NCBI GenBank assembly: GCA_022496805.1
Contig: CM040090.1
Coordinates: 5,760,001-5,824,000 of the forward strand
DNA length: 64,000 nucleotides
From: Pohlia nutans
Taxonomy: Eukaryota; Streptophyta; Bryopsida; Bryales; Mniaceae
Reading direction: 5' to 3'
Both the position numbers and the translations under genes were made by a program. Positions 10,393-20,987 of this stretch are shown piece by piece. The notes beneath the pieces are model-generated. The model worked only from the letters and a program-made list of their open reading frames with translations. It was not told the origin of the DNA and made no database searches. Numbering within the stretch: the first letter of the stretch is position 1; every line of letters starts with the position of its first letter.

Positions 10393-10887
10393 ACATAAAG
10401 TTTTTGGTTGTTTTTTTCTTTCCGCAACCTTCTTTCCAATTTCTTTATAATATCGCCTATGTCAGCATCTCATATTCACTACTTATTCGTCGCGCTCTCT
10501 CAAGAGCACCTTTGCGCCGCTTGTTCGGCTTAGAGTTCACATCACGTTCCCTCACTTAGTTTCGAAAGATGCGTGAAAGATATCTTTCCCGATCGCAACT
10601 GTGCATAGGAATGTTAACTATTTAATTGTGCAGTGTTCCATTTACCTTGTGGATGTCTGATAACACTTTGTTACATGCACACTTCACAAGGGACAAAAAT
10701 GCAACTAGTGCTTTACGAGACCAGACTATTCTAATTTTCAAAAATAATTTGAATGAAATCGCCAGTTGTAAATGAAACCCATCCAAATATGTTTATGAAA
10801 TGGTAGTAATCTCCAAAATATAAATGAATATTAAAATACTTGGCTACACCGTTTTATTTTATGTTGCCAATTTAGTACCCCGTCTCT
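10393..10887. other. intergenic, no gene seen
   Basis: No supported ORF or repeat is visible. Confidence 0.4.
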
Positions 10888-11146
10888 AAATTCCCCGGTG
10901 GTCTTGAATGCGGGGGCACTATTAATCCACCCCTCCTTTTTCTGAAATTTCCATTTTGAGTACCTTTGGTGCTTTTTTTGGCAATTTTTTTTGCAAACAT
11001 GGGTCCTATGGCCCCAATGTACCCTAGGGGGACCTATTTGGGAATAAAAAACCATTGAAAGAGGGAGTTGCTTTTTAAGGTGGGCCCTAAACCGGACAAA
11101 AATAGGGGACACTTTTGTCCCCATTCATTCAAGACCACCGGGATTT
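10888..11146. mobile_element. small inverted-repeat element with CCGGTGGTCTTGAATG ends
   Basis: AAATTCCCCGGTGGTCTTGA on the left is mirrored by TCAAGACCACCGGGATTT ending at 11146. The interior (poly-T, GGTCCTATGGCCCCAATGTA, CCTAGG) follows the same plan as 9393-9629, so the two are probably related MITEs. Confidence 0.65.
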
Positions 11147-11189
11147 AAAGAAATCCCTTTAGCACTTCTCCATAATCCAAAAAGAATCC

Positions 11190-12070
11190 CCTAGTCTGTC
11201 TAAAGACTTTTGGTCAAAGACTTTTGGTCCAGGTCGGTGGAGACTGTTCTGAAATCTATGGAATGTGCGGTGGTATGTTTCTGAGGCCCATGATTCCAGG
11301 TTGTATGGCGGCATAAAAAATTTCTTTTACTGTTAGTAACTTGCTCTTGTTCATTTGCCCATTTGGCCTTTTGAATTTACGTCCCAGGTGTAGGGAAAGG
11401 ACTCAACATTAGAGTTAACCAAAAAGTCAGCTCAAAGAGGAATTTTTTGGCAAACTCGTGTTGAATTCCTTGTGAGCTGAAATTGAGTATAAATTGACCA
11501 AAAACTAGTCTATGACGAGTTGGGAGACAATCTAAAAAAACGCACCGTCGTTATTCTTAATACCTCGTTGTGGTTCCTATATCTTTCACCAAACTCCAAA
11601 CCCATAGCCGACAAAGGGACAATTTATGACACGACACTATACAATCCAAATATAGTTCAATAGAGAGGTTAGATGTTGAGCAAAAAGGAGGTTGGATGCG
11701 CTTTTTTTCAATTAACTCTAATGTTTCCTTGAAAGTGCTGCATGTGTTTACTTCCTATCTCTGCATTTATTTAGGTCCTATCTCTGCATTTATTTAGGTC
11801 CAAACCAATGATTTTTATTTTAGCTAAAAATATCCCGATGGCTACATTTTTAAGCGGTTGGCCAGTTTCAACATAAGAAAATAAAAGGGAAATTTTAGTC
11901 AGAATCTATGTAGTGAGGAAAGTGTGGTAGTCAAGTTCACAACATTGAACACTAGTTTGTAGCCCAAGGTTGGATAAATTTTTAATGTTCGTCAATTGGT
12001 CTGTTGCGGGGTCTGTAGTTAGACTGTCACATAATTCACATTCATACATTGGAAGTAGCCTGTATTATGT
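11190..12070. repeat. displaced right half of the duplicated vWA upstream flank
   Basis: From CTTTTGGTC near 11200 to about 12070 the sequence follows 620-1119 (for example CAGGTTGTATGGCGGCATAA in both). It is interrupted by an insert at 11412-11718. Together with 7258-8770 this completes the second tandem unit. Confidence 0.75.
11412..11718. mobile_element. MITE with GAGTTAAC ends and TA flanks
   Basis: The insert is absent from the paralogous flank (near 825). It begins GAGTTAACCAAAAAG and ends as an imperfect reverse complement (TTTTTTTCAATTAACTC), with TA immediately outside each end. The ends resemble those of the GAGTTATCC hairpin family. Confidence 0.65.
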
Positions 12071-12429
12071 AACCATATGGTTTTGGCAATTCTAGGATGT
12101 AGCCACGTCTGCTTTACCACATCAACATAAAGGTAGCAAACAATGCACCTTCACCTTCGTGACTGTAACCCCAAGACCCGATTGCTAATCTTTTTATATA
12201 AAAAAATCCGTTTGTGATTTAAGCCTAAGCTCCAATCAAAAGTTATAGACAAAGCTTATAATTCTTGTAATTTTTATTGCCAATTCTCTGTAAACTTGTT
12301 GGTGAGTAATGTATAGTACATGGTGATTTCGGTGTACTAAGCAGTATCTCTTCTTTCGGTTGTCGCACAAATCTATGAGCAACTCTCTTGTGTGATGTCA
12401 TCTTTGATGGTTACCACCGCACGCTGGGT
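12071..12429. other. intergenic, no gene seen
   Basis: A segment near 12315 (GTACATGGTGATTTCGGTGTA) matches the end motif of the MITE at 30197-30404, so a fragment of that family may lie here. Nothing else is recognised. Confidence 0.4.
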
Positions 12430-13240
12430 TTAACCCTTTAGTGCCCAGCTGACCACATTATGGTCACTACAACATCCGAAATGCAAATAGCAGAGAATCC
12501 GTGAAGAATTGGAACTTCAATTTTGAAGTTTAGATTTGCCCACATACTTTACGCACCTTCCAGAAAAAGAAATTTTCAATTTGGAATTGTACAACTATCA
12601 GAATACCTATCAACAGAAGGCGAAAATACTGCAAATACTTGAAAATACAGTAAATACTTACAAATACAACATATGTACTGTGTAGTAATTCTTGTGTTTG
12701 GAAGTTTGTTATCTTGTTTTATTTTTTTGGATTGTGTTCTCTTCTTCATCTTCCATTAGTGTGTGTAATCCGATCTTGACTAATGTACTCACTCTTGTCA
12801 ATTTTCAACGTATAAAAATTTGTCCTAAACCGTACATGGACAAGTCACTTTCACTTATAAATCTCACAATAATTATGTGTGAGTCTATTTTTGATATGAA
12901 AGATTGCAACGGAGAGGTGTTGATATAGGGCATAGCTGAACTTCTTTGCTTTTATTTTTGAAAATTTACCTCAAATTATGTTTAACTTTGAAGTCACACA
13001 CCCCCCAAAATCTCGTTTTTGAGCGTGCATTATATAGTTCAAATACATAACATAATCTTCCAATCCCACCATCGGATGATTCTCAAATTTTAATAAAATG
13101 TGTGCTCTCGAGTTGAGAATAGAATTGTACGGTTACTTTCTAATTTAACCCATTCTATTTTTGGTAGTCTCAACCACAATGGAAAAATCTACTGAATTCC
13201 AGGGCTGTGAGCTACAGTACCCTGGGCACTAAAGGGTTAA
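12430..13240. mobile_element. TTAA-flanked transposon (subfamily D), plus orientation
   Basis: TTAA lies at 12430-12433 and 13237-13240. Both inner ends read CCCTTTAGTGCCCAG inward. The subterminal palindrome GACCACATTATGGTC is at the left. The body aligns, in reverse orientation, with 26687-27494 (shared GCAAATACTTGAAAATACAG). The ORF at 12692-12928 lies inside and is not convincing as a protein. Confidence 0.8.
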
Positions 13241-14159
13241 GACTTGTGCGTTTTCAAATTCAATGCACATGTCAACTCAATATATGACACGTATATTCTC
13301 CATCTGGTTTGACCATCACAGTTCATTGTTTTATACTTAGTGTTCAAGACACATTTTGATAGACTGTATGACAAAGAAACTGGACAAAGTAGTCTAATTT
13401 ATCCATTGTCCCTATTGATCACTTCTGCCTCTTGTATTGATTTTACAATTGCAATTTGGAAGTTGGGAGAGATACCCTACAGAAAGTAGTCTGAATGACT
13501 TGGTAGTCCAATGTTGATGAATCGGAATTTTCATTATTCAATTAGATACATGAAATGATTCCACCAATTGAAAATATTTTGTAATTCAATTTTAGATTGT
13601 GCTTTCATCCATATACCGGTATCTACTACTCTGTAAATTAGAATGGTAGACAAAATCTCATGAAATCCGTGTGGTGACTCAATCAGTTTTAGTCCACATC
13701 ATCCAAATCAATGATCAATCCACTTCAGATTCATTTTCCCCATTGATATCAACTGGTTACACACAAAAAATGTCCATAACTTAGCCCACCATATACCAGA
13801 GGTGGAGGGCAAGGGTAGGCACATCGTGCTAAATATTTAGATGTTTCAAAAAAAAAAAAGTCTAACAAATCTTGGATATTTTCAAGATTCTCTTTTACAC
13901 CATAAAATAATTTCTCAAAATTTTGATATTTATTTTTAGGAATATCTTTTGCCAATCCTACGCTATACTCCCAATGTAATAGTGCACATATCTCATGTAA
14001 TCCATATAGTGACTCAATCGGTTTTGATCCACATCATCCAATTCAGTGATCAACATGGATAAAAAAAAAGTCCATAATTTAGCCCATCACTTAGGCGGCA
14101 CATCTATGTTAAATATTTATTTATTTTCAAATAATTAATTTTAACAACCATAATGTTAT
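13241..14159. repeat. intergenic with a diverged direct duplication
   Basis: About 13660-13800 and 13994-14095 share GTGACTCAATC(A/G)GTTTT, TCCACATCATCCAA and CCATAA(C/T)TTAGCCCA in the same order about 330 bases apart. I see no gene. Confidence 0.5.
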
Positions 14160-14533
14160 TTAACCCTTAAACATCAAGATAAGTACCATGGGCTTATTTA
14201 AAAGAGAATAATGAAGAAAAAAAAGTTGATTTTCTCAACCAAATCAAGCGAGGATTGGTGCGTTGGAAAGCTACTAAAAAAGCGATTTAGATTCCAAATT
14301 TTCGCTTCATTTGAGAGATTGTGGAATTGTTGGTAAGCAATCAAAGCTGTCAAATTGAACAAGTTTTGAGGTTGGGGCAGCTGAAGTTCAGCAGTGCCGT
14401 AGTGCTACAGTGCTAGCCAGCAGTGCATTGCAGAACCATTTTTGCAAAATAAATAAATAAATAAATCTTCCTTCAAAAATTTAGAGGCCTTCCGAGGTGC
14501 CCCGTCCAGGCCTTCTTGACGTTTAAGGGTTAA
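14160..14533. mobile_element. TTAA-flanked transposon (subfamily E)
   Basis: TTAA lies at 14160-14163 and 14530-14533. Ends are CCCTTAAACATCAAG and, inward from the right, CCCTTAAACGTCAAG. The same element in the opposite orientation lies at 57839-58204. Confidence 0.8.
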
Positions 14534-14956
14534 CCCCTAAACGTACCAGGGTGTTCTTAGAATTGACAATTTGAGAAAAAATCATCATAAAGTACTATTT
14601 AAAATAATATTTTGGAATAAATATACAAAATGAAAATTTTGAATTTTGAATTTTAGATTCCATCCGTACAGTTTGATTCACTAATACTATCACTACTATT
14701 TAATTATAAAATTTAAAAGTTAAAAATAAAAAATCTTTCTAAATTTGATTACAAATTTGTTATGATCTACTAAAATGAAAAAACTTTAAACTAAGGCTTA
14801 ACCAAGGCTTCTTACTAAGGTTTAATCAAAACTTGTTTGATTAAAATATTCTTCTATTTATGCATTTGAATACTATTAATAACATCCCTAATTTCAACAT
14901 AGAGTTTTATTTATTAAAAAACATCAAAAATTTGAGGTTTTTGTAAAAAAGGGGTT
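14530..14956. mobile_element. adjoining TTAA element (subfamily F), right end decayed
   Basis: It shares the TTAA at 14530-14533 with its neighbour and begins CCCCTAAACGTACC. A plausible right end is AAAGGGGTTGG at about 14947-14955, where TTAA has become TTGG. The interior is very AT-rich and non-coding. Confidence 0.45.
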
Positions 14957-14958
14957 GG

Positions 14959-15681
14959 ATGGTAAAAGGTCAATGGACCTTTTACTACAACGAGTGTGGT
15001 GTTTACAATGGCGAATACATGGGTAATGCAAGAAAACAACTATTCTTTGGTAGAGAACGATTCCCCTCAATCACATGCTCTATCTGTAACTCTGCAGATG
15101 CAAACACATCGCTACACGTACTTCTAAAATGCAACCATCATCATATACACACCATCAGAGTCAAAAGACATAATAAAGCAGTATGGGAATTAAGAAAACT
15201 AATCCTTTCATATCAAAAACTAGATGCTACACCCTCATGAACACATGAACATTTAACAACAACCTCCAAGAAAACACAGTATCCCCATCGCTGATACCAT
15301 GTTAATGTGAACAACAAAGATGTCATTGCAACGCTAAATTCAAACTAGACATCCTTTGTGTAAAAGGACTCCCGTACAAAAATGACCCACCATCAAACCC
15401 ACTAGACAACCTCACAATTCAAATTATTGAACTTACATATTGTAACGACAGGTTTCCACAAGAAAAAATTGAAAACAGAACTCATAAATACCAACCACTT
15501 ATTAATGACATCGTTAATTTAGGGTGGAAAGTTGATCCACTCATAGTCATCACAGCAGGAACTAGAGGCACAACACATGCTCCCTCAATGAAACTCCTCA
15601 AAACAATATTTAAACTACCAGAAACCACCATTAAGAACACATTCAAAGAAATAAATACCATTGCTATACATCATGCCGGAT
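14959..15681 (+). pseudogene. 3' remnant of a non-LTR retrotransposon (reverse transcriptase C-terminus)
   Basis: An ORF fragment (14959-15240) contains C-x2-C-x9-H-x4-C in CSICNSADANTSLHVLLKC, the zinc-knuckle-like C-terminal motif of LINE reverse transcriptases, followed by VKRHNKAVW. Beyond a stop and frameshift, 15327-15681 encodes IELTYCNDRFPQEKI, GWKVDPLIVITAG and a basic tail, the usual continuation of such ORF2 proteins. The catalytic RT and endonuclease parts are missing. It is a 5'-truncated, inactive copy. Confidence 0.7.
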
Positions 15682-15916
15682 AAATTATTCTACATAAAAG
15701 GAAAATAGAAAATAACCAACCATTACCAATAGATTACTGAATAAAATAAAACTAACAAGAAAAGGAGGGTAATGACGATGACCACTGCTTATTTCTTTTT
15801 AGTATTTTCTGATTAGCTCAGAGTAAACACTTGTCTCATGAAGATCGGACGGGGCCGGTTGGTTGATACAAACTTTCCTGCATATGATAAATTCACTATC
15901 AACACCAAGTCATGTA

Positions 15917-17940
15917 CAGTACCTTGTAACAAGTGTTGCAACACACTCTGTTTTTTCACTTAAAACATATCCCATGGCCTGATTTAGAATGATGGTGTTG
16001 GCATGATAATCATCACATCTCCATGAGATTTTTTGCATCATGGAAGGTGTTCCAATTACCTTCATACACCATGCATTTTCTAAATATAAAGAGGCATCCA
16101 TTGCCATGTGTCTACCAAAATTGCCATCATGCTTAAAAATCTTGGAAAAGGGTACCCTTCTTAATGTGATCACTTCTTCTCTGGGATATCAGATTTTGAG
16201 TATGTTTGAGCTTGGGAGGGTCCAGAGATACACATACTTGTTTGCAAGTCATCTTGATGGTACACATTTCTTAGAAAAATTGTGTGCAACAAGTCCTGTT
16301 TGTCAAACATATCGTTTTTGTGTTGTTGTTAGGACCTTTTTTATCAAACTTTTTGTGGATGTAAGTGTTGTTTGAGGATTGTGCACTATGACAAGGAGTT
16401 ATGTATCAAATGATATACGACACATGATAGTTGGTATGCAGAAAGCTGATATGTTAGTGAGTGAAATTGGAAACATTGTAGGAAGGCCAAAATCGACTAT
16501 TTCAAGGATTCTCAAGCGATTTAGAATTAGTGGCTCTGTATTGCGAGCAAGTAGGTCCGGTAGGCCGCAAAACATGAGTGATCGAGATAGGAGAAAGCTC
16601 CATAGAGATCTTAGTAGTAATCGTCGTGCTCCTCTTGCAGAATTGTGCAGCAATGTGACATCTTCCGTGGGCATGTCAACTTTACGTAAAGAGCTTCATG
16701 AGCTTGGTGTTAACAGTTGCATTGCAGTGAAGAAACCATTTTTGAGTGACATACACAAGGCAAAGAGGTTGGCTTTTGCAAATGAGCACTTGCATTGGAC
16801 GATTGACGATTGGAGTAATGTGATTTGGACCGATGAGTCATCCTTTGAAGTTGGAAAACCATCACGCCAAATTCGTGTCTGGCGAAAAGTATCTGAACGC
16901 TACAACTACAATTGCTTAGCACCTACATTCAAATCCGGAAGGACTTCAATTATGGTATGGGGTGCTATCACTGGCTTTTCTAAGTCTTATTTGATGTTAA
17001 TTCCTCCTAATAGACGCACTGCCAAAGACTTTGTACAGATAGTATCTCAAGGAGCATTAGAGCATTATTATTGGCACCATGACCACTATGAGCACCTCAT
17101 TTTAATGGAGGATGGTGCTCCAGTACATGGTAGTAATATACAAAAAAATTGGAGAAAGCAACTTGGATTGAAAAAGCTTGAATGGCTACCAAATTCTCCT
17201 GACCTTAATCCTATAGAGAATGTCTGGAAGCAAGTTAAAGATCAAGTGCAACAGAGAAATAGACCACGAAACAAAGACGAAATGTGGACATCAGTCAATT
17301 TGGCTTGGGAGGATATACCTCAAGAAAGCATCAAGAAGTTGATTTCAACAATGCCAACCCGGATGAAAGCTGTAATAGCAGCTCAAGGTGGTAGCACTCG
17401 ATGGTAGTAGGTGTTCCATTTTACTGTAGAATATTTGTTAGTGAGTAAGACATATTGTAAACTTCATATCATATTAGGCTTCTATACTACTATAGCTTTG
17501 TAATGATACCTTATTTGACTTTATTTGATCAAATTTTGATTTAATATATGAGTTTGATTTCCTTAGCCTAGAATATGAATGAATGGAAACTATGAAAATA
17601 CTTTAGAGCCACATAGAGGAGAATTTTACCTACATAGTGTGCATCTTTGTAATACCAAGAATGTGAACAATGATATATTCTATAAATTGGTGCAATCAAA
17701 TTTTAAAAAATCATCATATATATTTCTCAGTTAATTTTTTTGAAATTAAGTGAATAAGATAAAATAATTCACCAAAAATAGAGATTTCATTTTTTGACAT
17801 TGACATTTTATGAACACGTGAAGGGTCCGTAACACAAAAGATTTAATAGGATAAATTTGATAAAATCCTCCCATATTGAAAATGAATGAGAGAATTTCAA
17901 GAGTTCACAAAATGGTTGCAAGACATGTTGGAGGGTACTG
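15917..17940. mobile_element. complete Tc1-like DNA transposon with TIRs and TA target duplication
   Basis: The left TIR starts CAGTACCTTGTAACAAG at 15917. The right TIR, read inward from 17940, starts CAGTACCCTCCAACATG. They agree at 22 of 27 positions down to TTGCAAC. TA lies directly outside both ends (15915-15916 and 17941-17942). CAGT termini with a TA duplication are typical of Tc1/mariner. The element is about 2.0 kb and holds an uninterrupted transposase (16379-17407). Intact ORF, TIRs and target duplication together suggest recent arrival. Confidence 0.85.
16379..17407 (+). CDS. Tc1-type DD34E transposase
   Basis: This 342-residue protein has no internal stop. The N-terminal part has a helix-turn-helix pair (VGRPKSTISRILKRF and GMSTLRKELHELGV), which binds the TIRs. 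The DDE catalytic domain follows: first aspartate in IWTDESSF, second in LMEDGAPVHG, glutamate in SPDLNPIENVW. There are 34 residues between the second aspartate and the glutamate, the DD34E spacing of Tc1 elements rather than the DD39D spacing of the usual plant mariner-like elements. Length is normal for the family. The first ATG is at 16379, with a second three codons on (MTRSYV) that may be the true start. It would cut and paste DNA at TA sites. It could mobilise other TA-flanked elements only if they shared its ends; the local hairpin MITEs do not. Confidence 0.9.
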   Translation: MCTMTRSYVSNDIRHMIVGMQKADMLVSEIGNIVGRPKSTISRILKRFRISGSVLRASRSGRPQNMSDRDRRKLHRDLSSNRRAPLAELCSNVTSSVGMSTLRKELHELGVNSCIAVKKPFLSDIHKAKRLAFANEHLHWTIDDWSNVIWTDESSFEVGKPSRQIRVWRKVSERYNYNCLAPTFKSGRTSIMVWGAITGFSKSYLMLIPPNRRTAKDFVQIVSQGALEHYYWHHDHYEHLILMEDGAPVHGSNIQKNWRKQLGLKKLEWLPNSPDLNPIENVWKQVKDQVQQRNRPRNKDEMWTSVNLAWEDIPQESIKKLISTMPTRMKAVIAAQGGSTRW

Positions 17941-17954
17941 TACATCACAGTAAT

Positions 17955-18045
17955 GCTTAGACGGACTCAACGGGAATCGAATCCGGACTGTATGATTGCA
18001 ACACAAACGTCCCTCTCCAACCAACCTTGGAACCATGACTTGGCA
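17955..18045 (-). repeat. tRNA-like sequence (A box and B box), SINE head or tRNA relic
   Basis: On the minus strand TGGTTGGAGAGGG (about 18011-18023) resembles an A box. GGATTCGATTCCC (about 17972-17985) is a good B box and T-loop. Their spacing is as in a tRNA. The anticodon loop does not look functional, so a tRNA-derived SINE head or pseudo-tRNA is more likely. It abuts the end of the Tc1 element. Confidence 0.45.
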
Positions 18046-18099
18046 AACACCAACAAAACAAACACCAATTTATACCTACACAAGATTTAACTAATCAAT

Positions 18100-18283
18100 G
18101 TTACTAGGGTTACTAGTATTTATCTCCGGTCACTAAAGTGTCTATTCCCGAGAGGGGAGAGTAGTCTTGCACCAATGGCCCTTTGTCCGGTGGGCATTGG
18201 CTCATTGTTAAGACGAACAAACACTTTATCACGCCGGCCTTGAAAGAGGACCGGAGTTCATATCCATCTATCTGGCCATTACT
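18100..18283 (+). repeat. retroposon 3' tail: GGCC hairpin plus ATCT tail
   Basis: It contains CAATGGCCCTTTGTCCGGTG, then GCCGGCCTTGAAAGAGGACC and a CATCTATCTGG tail. The same order occurs at 39060-39249 and 54345-54457. A stable hairpin followed by a short repeated tail is typical of 3' ends of some LINEs and SINEs. Confidence 0.55.
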
Positions 18284-18411
18284 CTACGGAACTAAACAAA
18301 ACTAACATTTCCTTTAGCAATTCACGTTTACAAAATTAATGCTCACGAATTGTTGAACAAAAGCATTTCTTTACATGGATTTATGATATTGATGAAAATA
18401 AAAAAGTAACC

Positions 18412-18561
18412 CTAGTAGAAATCTTGTCAAATGTGACTTATTTTTTACGATTAAATTCCATTGTGACTCCTCTATAATGATTCAAAATCACACTATTATA
18501 GACAAGTCACAACGAAATTTAGTCATTAAAGATAAGTCACATTTGATAGGATTTCTACTAG
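18412..18561. mobile_element. 150-bp palindromic MITE
   Basis: CTAGTAGAAATCTTGTCAAA at 18412 is mirrored by the end at 18561 (TTTGATAGGATTTCTACTAG). The arms extend inward through AATGTGACTTAT. It is non-coding. Confidence 0.7.
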
Positions 18562-18779
18562 TTCACGATCGAATTTATAAATAGAGTGCTGAATATTGAA
18601 TATTTAATTGATATTCTGAAAATAAATTTAACACTTCTACTATTAGTTTTTTTGAATTTGAAAAAAATGATTATTTTTCCTAAAATTTTGAAACTTGAAT
18701 AACAAACCCGCTTAAAATTTCTACCTTGAATTTTGCCCAAACTCATTTCAATTTGTTACAAATAGTGTGACTTCGGTAA

Positions 18780-18984
18780 ATTAGTCTTACACGGTAACAG
18801 GATGAATTAGTATCGTTAGGGCGTAAAACCCTAGCGCGGGTCAGGAGCATGACACGGGTTCCATCGCCCGCCGAAAGAGAGGGTCACCCGGAGAGCCCAG
18901 TCTTCGGTAACCTAACAAGGGGTCGGCTGCGAACTCTCTCTCTTTCTTTTCGCTTGCGCGGTGTTAGCGACGAGCTCCGGCACC
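18780..18984 (+). promoter_or_regulatory. RPS8 promoter and 5' leader
   Basis: Composition turns GC-richer. AAAACCCTAGCG (about 18826) resembles a telo-box, a motif frequent in plant ribosomal-protein promoters. A pyrimidine stretch CTCTCTCTTTCTTTTC (about 18936) lies about 45 bases before the start codon. No TATA box is evident. Confidence 0.5.
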
Positions 18985-20987
18985 ATGGGTACGTTGCCTT
19001 TGATCCCTGCGATCCTTTCTCTATCTGTGCCGCCTAGCAATTGCTGTCTGCATCGATTTGTTTTTTTTCCCTCAAATCATTTAGTTCTCTCCAGAGAAAG
19101 ATTTTGATGTTTAGGTTTTTGCTTGATTTGACCTAATAATGAGTAGCGAGCTGTTTCTGACTGTCCACGCATAATTTTAACCCTCCACGCATCATTTTTC
19201 TTGTTGCAATCGTTACGTAAGTGTTGAATATTGGTACCGGTCTCTAAACTCCACCGTAGCATGTATTTTAGGTTTAACGCTCATTCGAACCCTAGAGATT
19301 AGTATGTCTCTGGATGGATCTTGTGTTGTCCATCCACTAGTTGATGAAGGGACTGTTCGCTTCATAGCCTTTCTTTTGATGGTCCAAGATTAAACTATTT
19401 AAAATTATTTAGTGAGAAAAGCTCAAACTGTTTTGGTGCTACATTAAATCATGGGTGAATCTAACAGAATAAATGGAGTAGTTCAGTTATGTTGTCTATC
19501 TGATGCTTGATTTCGGTCGGTGGTTCACGGTTCTATATGTATGTGATGCTATAGTGTTTGAGAATTTTGATATTAATATAAACTAGGTCAATTTTTCGTG
19601 CAGGTATCTCGAGGGATTCCACTCACAAGAGACGGGCAACAGGAGGCAAGAAGAAGTCATGGCGCAAGAAGCGCAAGTAATTGCTCTCCATTCCTTAATC
19701 TTATCGCATGTCATTTTTCGTTGCAAAAGATCTTTAGATGCAGTATCCCTGATACTGTGCTGTTCATGAGGACAGGTACGAGTTGGGAAGGCAGGGTGCC
19801 ATGACCAAGCTGTCTAGCAACAAGACAGTGAGGCGCATCAGAGTGCGTGGAGGGAACTCCAAGTTCCGGGCACTGCGTTTGGATACTGGAAATTTCTCGT
19901 GGGGCTCGGAGGCCGTTACTCGCAAGACGAGAATTCTCGACGTGGTTTACAATGCTTCGAACAATGAGCTTGTTCGTACCCAGACTCTGGTGAAGAACGC
20001 CATCATCCAGGTTGATGCTGCTCCGTTTCGCACCTGGTACAGCCAACATTACGGTGTTGAAATCGGCAAGAAGAAGAAGGCCGTAGCAAAGAAGGACGAG
20101 GTACTCTCTTCTGACGAGTTTAGGTCCAAATTTGTGCTGAATTGGATGTAGTCACATGCCCTGAATTCGCAGTTTTAACCCCTAAACATCCACCGTGTAT
20201 ATTCTGTAGTGTAGGAAAATTGTCCCCCTGCTGCAAATCACCACGATCGACACTGTTGATCTTGCAGTATAGAACAAGAGCTTTAAAATGGTGTATTGCA
20301 ATCAGAAAACCTAGGTGAAATGAGAAAATGTCACAGTTGCAAAGTTCAGTGATGCAGATGGTCATATGGCCATATTAGACGCTTAGGGTTGAATCAGAAT
20401 GCTTATGGCTACCATGATATTGTTTGGAATCTCAGGTATCTGCTGACGCAACCGAAGAAGAAAAGAAGCAGAGCAAACATGTGTTGAAGAAAATTGCCAA
20501 GAGGCAAGAAGGACAGAAGCTTGACTCTCATTTGGAGGATCAGTTTGCTAGCGGCAGGCTGCTGGCTTGCATTGCATCTCGACCCGGGCAATGTGGCCGG
20601 TCTGATGGGTACGTCGCTTTTCTTAATTTTACTCAATAGTTCTACACACAAGATTTTCTTTGACGAGATCCCCACCTGACTGCACTTGTTCACTAAATTG
20701 TGGGTTTTGCACTACTGTAGTGAGACTCATTCATTTTTATTTAAAGAAAATCATATCTTTTGTAGAGGCTTGGCATCCACTGGATTCTATGATTGTTGAG
20801 TTATAACAGAGATTATATGGACTGTTGAAATTTGCGGACATTCTTGTTCAGGAGTTTAGAATTGTGCACTATCACTACGTTGGCTTTTAATATGGATTTG
20901 GCATTATGCAGATATATTTTGGAAGGCGCGGAGCTTCAGTTCTACCAGAAGAAGATTCAGAAGAAAAAGGGCAAGGGTGCTGCCTAG
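18985..20987 (+). CDS. RPS8: 40S ribosomal protein S8 (eS8)
   Basis: Five coding exons: 18985-18988 (ATGG), 19604-19676, 19776-20100, 20436-20608 and 20912-20987. All have GT-AG borders, and the 651 bases keep frame to give 216 residues, normal for the family. The protein starts [19 protein letters not shown] and carries [46 protein letters not shown] and [20 protein letters not shown]. It ends in a lysine-rich tail ([15 protein letters not shown]). These are the conserved eS8 landmarks. It is a structural protein of the small ribosomal subunit. The first exon holds only four coding bases, as is common in plant ribosomal-protein genes. Intron 3 (20101-20435) contains a TTAA transposon; splice sites and exons look intact, so the gene is probably functional. 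Confidence 0.95.
20175..20392. mobile_element. short TTAA element (subfamily G) inside RPS8 intron 3
   Basis: The left end is TTAA then CCCCTAAACATCC. The right end, read inward, is TTCAACCCTAAGCGTC, where the flanking TTAA has decayed to TTGA. Near the left end, CACCGTGTATATTCTGTAGTG resembles the subterminal palindromes of the larger relatives. About 218 bases, non-coding. Confidence 0.6.

Noticed and set aside
18989..19603. Possible box C/D snoRNA in RPS8 intron 1
   Set aside because: TGATGA-like and CTGA motifs exist, but their spacing is too long and no terminal stem was seen.
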